Program-made: the position numbers and the translations under genes
Part shown: piece by piece, positions 58,641 through 64,000 of the stretch
Layout: every line of letters starts with the position of its first letter
Position numbering within the stretch: position 1 is the first letter of the stretch
Notes under the pieces: model-generated
Told to the model about the DNA's origin: nothing
Databases searched by the model: none
Seen by the model: the letters and a program-made list of their open reading frames with translations, nothing else
Assembly (NCBI GenBank): GCA_012295275.1
Contig: CM022673.1
Span: 572,001-636,000, forward strand
Origin: Chrysomallon squamiferum
Taxonomy: Eukaryota > Mollusca > Gastropoda > Neomphalida > Peltospiridae
DNA: 64,000 nt
Direction: 5' to 3'

Positions 58641-60220
58641 TGATAAATATAGGTAAATAATTCTTCATAAAACTTAAAAATAATAAATTTGTAAACTCTG
58701 AAAAGCATACTTCTTGTCATTAAAAGAAAACTATATGTTGTAAATTTTTCATCTTTTTATAAAATGATTATTTTTATTACATTCTAAAATCAACACACTA
58801 TTGTAATTTAAGGTTTATTCATTTTCATATTCTATAAATTAAAAATAAATATAAATTGTAACAGTTTGGTTTTCATAAACAGTTCTGAATGATTATTAAC
58901 AAAATGACATAACAGAACAGATGTATTTCTGACATAAGATTGTCTTGCAGATATCTGAAACATAACCAAAGATGTTAAAATTGATGGATAAATATCATTT
59001 AAAGTATATTTTTGATGACAAGAAGAAATGACCTAAATAGTGTCTTCATACTTCCAAGTTATATTTAATTTGTTTATTTTGCTGTCCAATCTTAATTAAT
59101 AATGAAGTATAACAACAAAAGAATACATTTTTGTAATATTTTGGGGTAGTCATTTTTTATATATAGGGCATACAGATTGGCTTACAGTGTTTCTTCTGAT
59201 ACGGATATACAAAGTACAGCTATTAGTCCATCATGTCAAAATAATGCAAACCATACTTAAGCTTTAAATACAGGTATATGTACAAAAACATAAAAGCAAA
59301 ATGAAAGCAAAATGTTATTTAAATGCTCATAACTATTAACTGAAGAAAAATTTGGAACAGATTTACTTTTATTAAAAAGATAATAAATATGTGGTGATCA
59401 GAGGTCTTTGATATTAATCAAACAATAAACTGTCCTCATAAAATTTAATATTCACACAGTAATTTTTAAAAGTAAAACATATTCTTCATGAGCAGATGTT
59501 TGTTTAAAAACATTTTCAGTTTTCCTTTCTTTTTAAATGCCTCTTGAATAAAAAGAATATGTAAGTGCTATTTTGTGGCTCTGACTGTACCCAGTGTTTC
59601 ATCTTATCAATTCACACACATCCATTTAAAGTGCACATAAACTATTTAGCATTTTTTCAAAAATCCACAGAAATAAACTATAACTAATGAGAAAGCACAG
59701 ATGTTTGTAAACTGCAAACTAAATCTAATATAAATGGTAAGAAAAGTTCACAACCTGGAAATAAATTATTTTTTAGTAGCGATTCATAAAAGAATAACAC
59801 TGCTCTCCCTCCCCGTATTTCAGTAATAAGTTTTTATTCTTTTCACATTAATTTCTTTTCATTTTGTGCTGAGATAATGAACCCCATCTTTTAAGGTAAA
59901 GTTTAAAACAAAAATGGAGATTTACCTTCATATGGTTAAATAAAAATATCATCATCATAGATTATTTATGTATTAACCTAATTTATTTATTTTTCAAGTG
60001 ACTAGACAACAAACACACACATCCACACATATATGAACAGGAACACACACAATCAACATAAATTTAACAAAAATCAGCAGTATATCTGTATGTAATATAT
60101 GTGTTAATCTAGGTTTGATATACTGAAATATGTGTAACAATATATTGAGATTAACCAGTATTTCTGAAAGTCATTAATTCAAAATTACTATATGGTTTCC
60201 TAAGTTTATGTTTAGCTAAC
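58640..60220. other. AT-rich non-coding stretch
   Basis: AT-rich, few simple repeats, no ORF above background. A slightly more balanced patch lies at 59150-59230. Nothing else seen. Confidence 0.6.
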
Positions 60221-60224
60221 AGGT

Positions 60225-60410
60225 AGTTATTGCTAAATCAATCTACAGCTTCAGTTATATATGATCAAGCCATCAATGCCACAGCGTTTACTGTCTTTAA
60301 AAAGTGTCTCTATCCTTCCATAAAGCATTAAAACTTACTGCACACCAGTCTGATCCCTTTGTAAGAACCAGGATAATAATATTACCATCAGGACTGTTTT
60401 TAATTGTGTA
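60225..60410. other. Complexity island
   Basis: About 185 bp with ATCAAGCCATCAATGCCACAGCG (split by one base around 60268-60290), CACACCAGTCTGATCCC and ATTACCATCAGGAC. No ORF. Candidate regulatory DNA. Confidence 0.38.
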
Positions 60411-60849
60411 AATGTTTATGATAACCATTATGATATAAAAGAGTGATTGATAACAGTATTATTTTATTTCTTTATTGGATGCTAAACATTTATATGATCA
60501 TATTCTCTGACTAACAAGTATCAGTTTATCTAGACTTTACAATACTTCTTCAAGAACTGGAAAATAAGTCTAAACAAAAAAGGACAAATATAGATATTTC
60601 ATTTTCACATTAATTTTTGGCATAACTGACAAAATTACATAAACTATACATGCACACATGTACACACACACACAAACAAACCTTACAATCACTATAAATA
60701 GTGGCGAGATATGATGACTAGATAAGATTTGGATTGGAACAATTTTTGATAAACTGCCTTGCTGTTTACATACATATATATGTATTTTATTTCTACTTTA
60801 CCTAGTTTTCATATATATAAGCCTAATCAGTCTGGTTAATGATAATTCA

Positions 60850-60915
60850 TTGTTTTATTTTATTTTATTTTATTTTTTGTTTGGTTCTACTTTCTTTTTA
60901 TTTATTTTTTTTATT
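60850..60915. repeat. T-rich (TTTTA)n repeat
   Basis: TTTTA units; explains an F/L-rich 82-codon plus-strand ORF. Confidence 0.85.
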
Positions 60916-61209
60916 TTATCCATTTTGATTTCTGTGCATGTTCTTGATATGGGGTTCAATATTATTATAGTTACTTTGTTGTCATATTTTTGTTATTTGT
61001 TACGTTTGTTGTTGTTGCTACAGTATATGTCACTGTTGTTGATATTTAATAATTTTACTGTTAATTTTGAAATAAAGATAGTCAAACCATCCACCTAGGA
61101 TTTCGTCTTAGGATTTCTCAGACTTCTTTTCCTTTTGTTTCTGAAGACTAATTAAAAAAATGTTAAGAAGACACTGTTACTAAAAAAATCTTTTTTAAAA
61201 ATTTAGTCT

Positions 61210-62130
61210 TTAACTAAACTGGCCGAAACATTTAGCTCTAATGTAGAAACAAGCATCAAGTGGGGATTACAACAAAAGCACATTCCTCAAGTGTGGAAAT
61301 TTTTCTGGTCATACAAAAACTGACATCTGACATTGTTGTGAGTGGCATTGATTTCTGAAGCATTATTATAGCAGCAAGCAAAAAAAAAAAACAGTCTAGA
61401 GACAGTGCGATGAAAGCTTGCACCAAACGCAAAGACTTCTAATCCACTCAGAATAATACAGATTAACTCCCATTGTCTGCAGCTGGGGTGCTAGAAGCAG
61501 CGATTGGGGCGTGTGTACAATCGTTACTTGCCCCTGGGTTACATTTCGACGAAACACACTTCAACAATGAAAGAAAAAGCCTCTATTGATTTATCTTTTT
61601 CTTCTATAGCTGTGATGCAAATGTGCATTATTACTCTAAAAATCAATCAAGCACAATGCTAAATCTAGCCCAAATGCATCTCTTGTCATAGTGTTCATCA
61701 ACTTTGGATCAATTCTGCCCAAAATTTTCCCAACTCCAAATTATTAGAGATAATGGCACCAGCAGAAGCAAAGATTTTTGTTCAATTTTCTTCTCTTGGC
61801 TGAATTTGTCTTTGAGCGGGGAGATCGAGCGTGGTCGAGATTTATAGGAATTGTGTCAGATTGTGAGAAATATCAAAGCCATGCCATGACACCTATTATA
61901 CTTTATTATAGATTTTTCACATCACCCTCTTCGAGCTGGGCCTCGCGGCAACAAAGGGTGAACAACAATCACAGATTCAAATAGTAGAGTTTCTCCAAAT
62001 TGAGATCCACAAAATGAAAATTCTTCAATTAATGACAATCCTGAACTGTTGCAAATGATTTCTGATTCAACAGTTTGCGTAAGGATTGAGAACGATTCTG
62101 AAGTAATCTCCTTTTTTAACAAAAAGATGG
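61210..62130. other. Long strong complexity island, candidate conserved regulatory block
   Basis: About 900 bp with only short simple runs. Dense motif-like words: CAGCGATTGGGGCGTGTG (61499), a perfect POU octamer ATGCAAAT (61615-61622) followed by GTGCATTATTAC, AATTATTAGAGATAATGG (61739), AGCGGGGAGATCGAGCGTGG (61816), and CTTCGAGCTGGGCCTCGCGG (61929). CpG frequency is well above background. ORFs of 68-70 codons on both strands have no domain. Possibly three elements: 61210-61400, 61420-61700 and 61740-61985. Confidence 0.55.
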
Positions 62131-62312
62131 ACAATTTTTTCTTCAGCCATTAAAAATCTGAACAATAAATTCATGAATTTCTAAGTAAACTAGATAACTG
62201 TCTATATGAATTTCTATATGATTTAAAAAATTTAAAAAATCTAATTAATTTTTTACCACTTAAAAAAGATTAAAGTTAAAAATTAAATTCAGATCTGAGA
62301 GACACACACGCG

Positions 62313-62507
<195 letters not shown>

Positions 62508-62959
62508 GTTGGAAACTCGACATAAAAGAAAAAAACAGAGTCAAACCAAGTGGAGAAAGAGGCAGTTAAAATAAGCACAATATTGTCAGTACATTTATGT
62601 GTGATGACTAAAAATCATTATCACATACATAAATAAATAATTAACATCATTCTCTAAAATAAAAATATTAAATTTTCAACTCTATTTTATTAAAAAAAGA
62701 GGAAGAGAAGAGAGAGACAGAGAAGATGAAAAAGAAAAACATTTGGCATCAATTTTCTGCTTTTTACCACAAACTGAAAACAAGTAATTAAAGTCTTCCA
62801 TCAAAAATCAAAAGAGTTTGTACAAGTCAATAAAAACATTTCAAGCAAAATTTTATACATCATTTAAACAGAATATAAATATCATTTATTTCAGCAGTTT
62901 AGTAAAACAAACAGTTTTAAAATGAATTGTAATTATCTGGTTAACTTAATAAACATAAT

Positions 62960-63130
62960 GAGATCGTTAATTTTTACAAGTTTGAGGTAACAGAGTGCAC
63001 CAGAAGATGCCACAATGAAAAGTTTGGTTTAACAAAAAGCACATTATGATTTACTGAACAGTTACAAGTGGAATTTTATAGCATATTTAATTGATTAGCT
63101 TCTTTTATGCCGAGCATTACAAAAACCTTA
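62960..63130. other. Moderate-complexity segment
   Basis: Balanced DNA with GTAACAGAGTGCACCAGAAG near 62987; no ORF. Weak candidate element. Confidence 0.3.
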
Positions 63131-63404
63131 ATGAAACATTAACTTTTATATTTGTTTCTTAAGCCAACATATTGTGTCATTAATGCTATTTTCACAGAAA
63201 TACAATTAAAAGATAAAAGTGTTTTAAATATCCTCTGTCTGTGCATCTGTTTATGTGTTATTTCACTCTGTTCAAGTATGGAACTTTTAAAAGTATTACT
63301 CTTTTTGTTCATGATGAAGAGGTTTGAAATACTGCCTTAAATGTTGTCGGTTTGTGTAGAAGATGTTAATTATTTGATTTTTTAATTCAAATTTAATTAT
63401 ATCC

Positions 63405-63407
<3 letters not shown>

Positions 63408-63452
<45 letters not shown>
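63408..63452. repeat. (TTA)15 microsatellite
   Basis: Pure run. Confidence 0.96.
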
Positions 63453-63454
<2 letters not shown>

Positions 63455-63839
63455 TTTCTTCTTTTTTTTTTCTTATTGTTATTTTAATTTTACTAACAAT
63501 TTCTTCTTTCTATTTATTGTATTATTTTTCATTTCAGTTTTTCTTCTGCTTCTTCGTGATTTTCTTTTCTTTTACTTTACTCTTTTTCCTCCATGGTTAG
63601 AAACAAATATTGTTACTGACAAAAAACAAAAAACAAATAAATTAAGAGTCATAATTATTTTTGATCCATTAAAACCATACAATTTTAGTTTATGATTATT
63701 TTTTTAAGTATATTAGGTTTTTAGTTTTTATAATGAGAATGCTGAAGAAATACACTTTGCATTGTAGAAAACACTTGAAACAAACCTGCCTCTTAAATTC
63801 CACTACACCAAGATAAAAAAAAAATGTAAAAAAAAAACA

Positions 63840-64000
63840 CCCAAACATTCTGTGTCAACCTACAATTATCCTAAACAAAACGTTTTCAAGAACAAGACAA
63901 AGCCAGGAGAATCACGTGCTAGCTTTCAAACTTAATTCATTTAAATATAACTTTCTACTTTTCATTTGCCCTTTCATCTGTCTTGGGAAAGGGAGATTAT
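63840..64000. other. Complexity island cut by the window edge, with a CACGTG E-box
   Basis: Balanced sequence starting near 63840 with AGAATCACGTGCTAGC (CACGTG at 63913-63918). It runs to the last base, so its extent is unknown. Confidence 0.3.

Overview
The window looks like intergenic or, more likely, intronic DNA from a large, AT-rich metazoan genome. It has no long coding ORF, no bacterial-style gene packing, and no rRNA, complete tRNA or CRISPR array. It has many long pure microsatellites (CA, GA/TC, AAT, AAAT, CCCT), ten A-runs of 20 bp or more, a mariner-type MITE with intact inverted repeats and TA duplication, and several decayed tRNA-derived SINE relics. One relic (44.2-44.4 kb) has a layout like cephalopod tRNA-SINEs. 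I therefore lean towards a mollusc, probably a cephalopod such as an octopus or squid; this is an inference, not a proof.

Layout. (a) Most of the sequence is AT-rich filler with simple repeats. (b) Scattered through it are some 35 islands of 100-700 bp with normal base complexity, higher GC and few simple repeats. The strongest are at 10.8-11.5, 12.0-12.3, 16.1-16.4, 17.3-18.0, 26.2-26.4, 29.75-30.27, 31.2-31.7, 33.0-33.5, 37.2-37.45, 40.85-41.57, 47.1-47.4, 49.7-50.05, 52.4-52.8, 56.0-56.4, 57.6-58.0 and 61.2-62.1 kb. Such islands in an AT-rich desert are typical of conserved non-coding elements (enhancers) around a developmental gene. Conservation itself cannot be tested from one sequence. 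(c) At least seven blocks are decayed minisatellites with units of about 34-120 bp (7.6, 14.0-14.6, 28.6-29.1, 31.06-31.16, 35.6-36.25, 53.3-53.8, 55.1-55.9 kb).

Genes. I find no gene I can name. Three short minus-strand segments have exon-like form (acceptor, open frame, donor): 57836-57912, 47181-47419 and 17436-17498. Long A-runs are biased to the plus strand (ten against three T-runs), which would fit a long intron transcribed leftward. The working picture is a large regulatory landscape, possibly inside a minus-strand transcription unit. Almost all ORFs of 60-138 codons here are products of low-complexity DNA.
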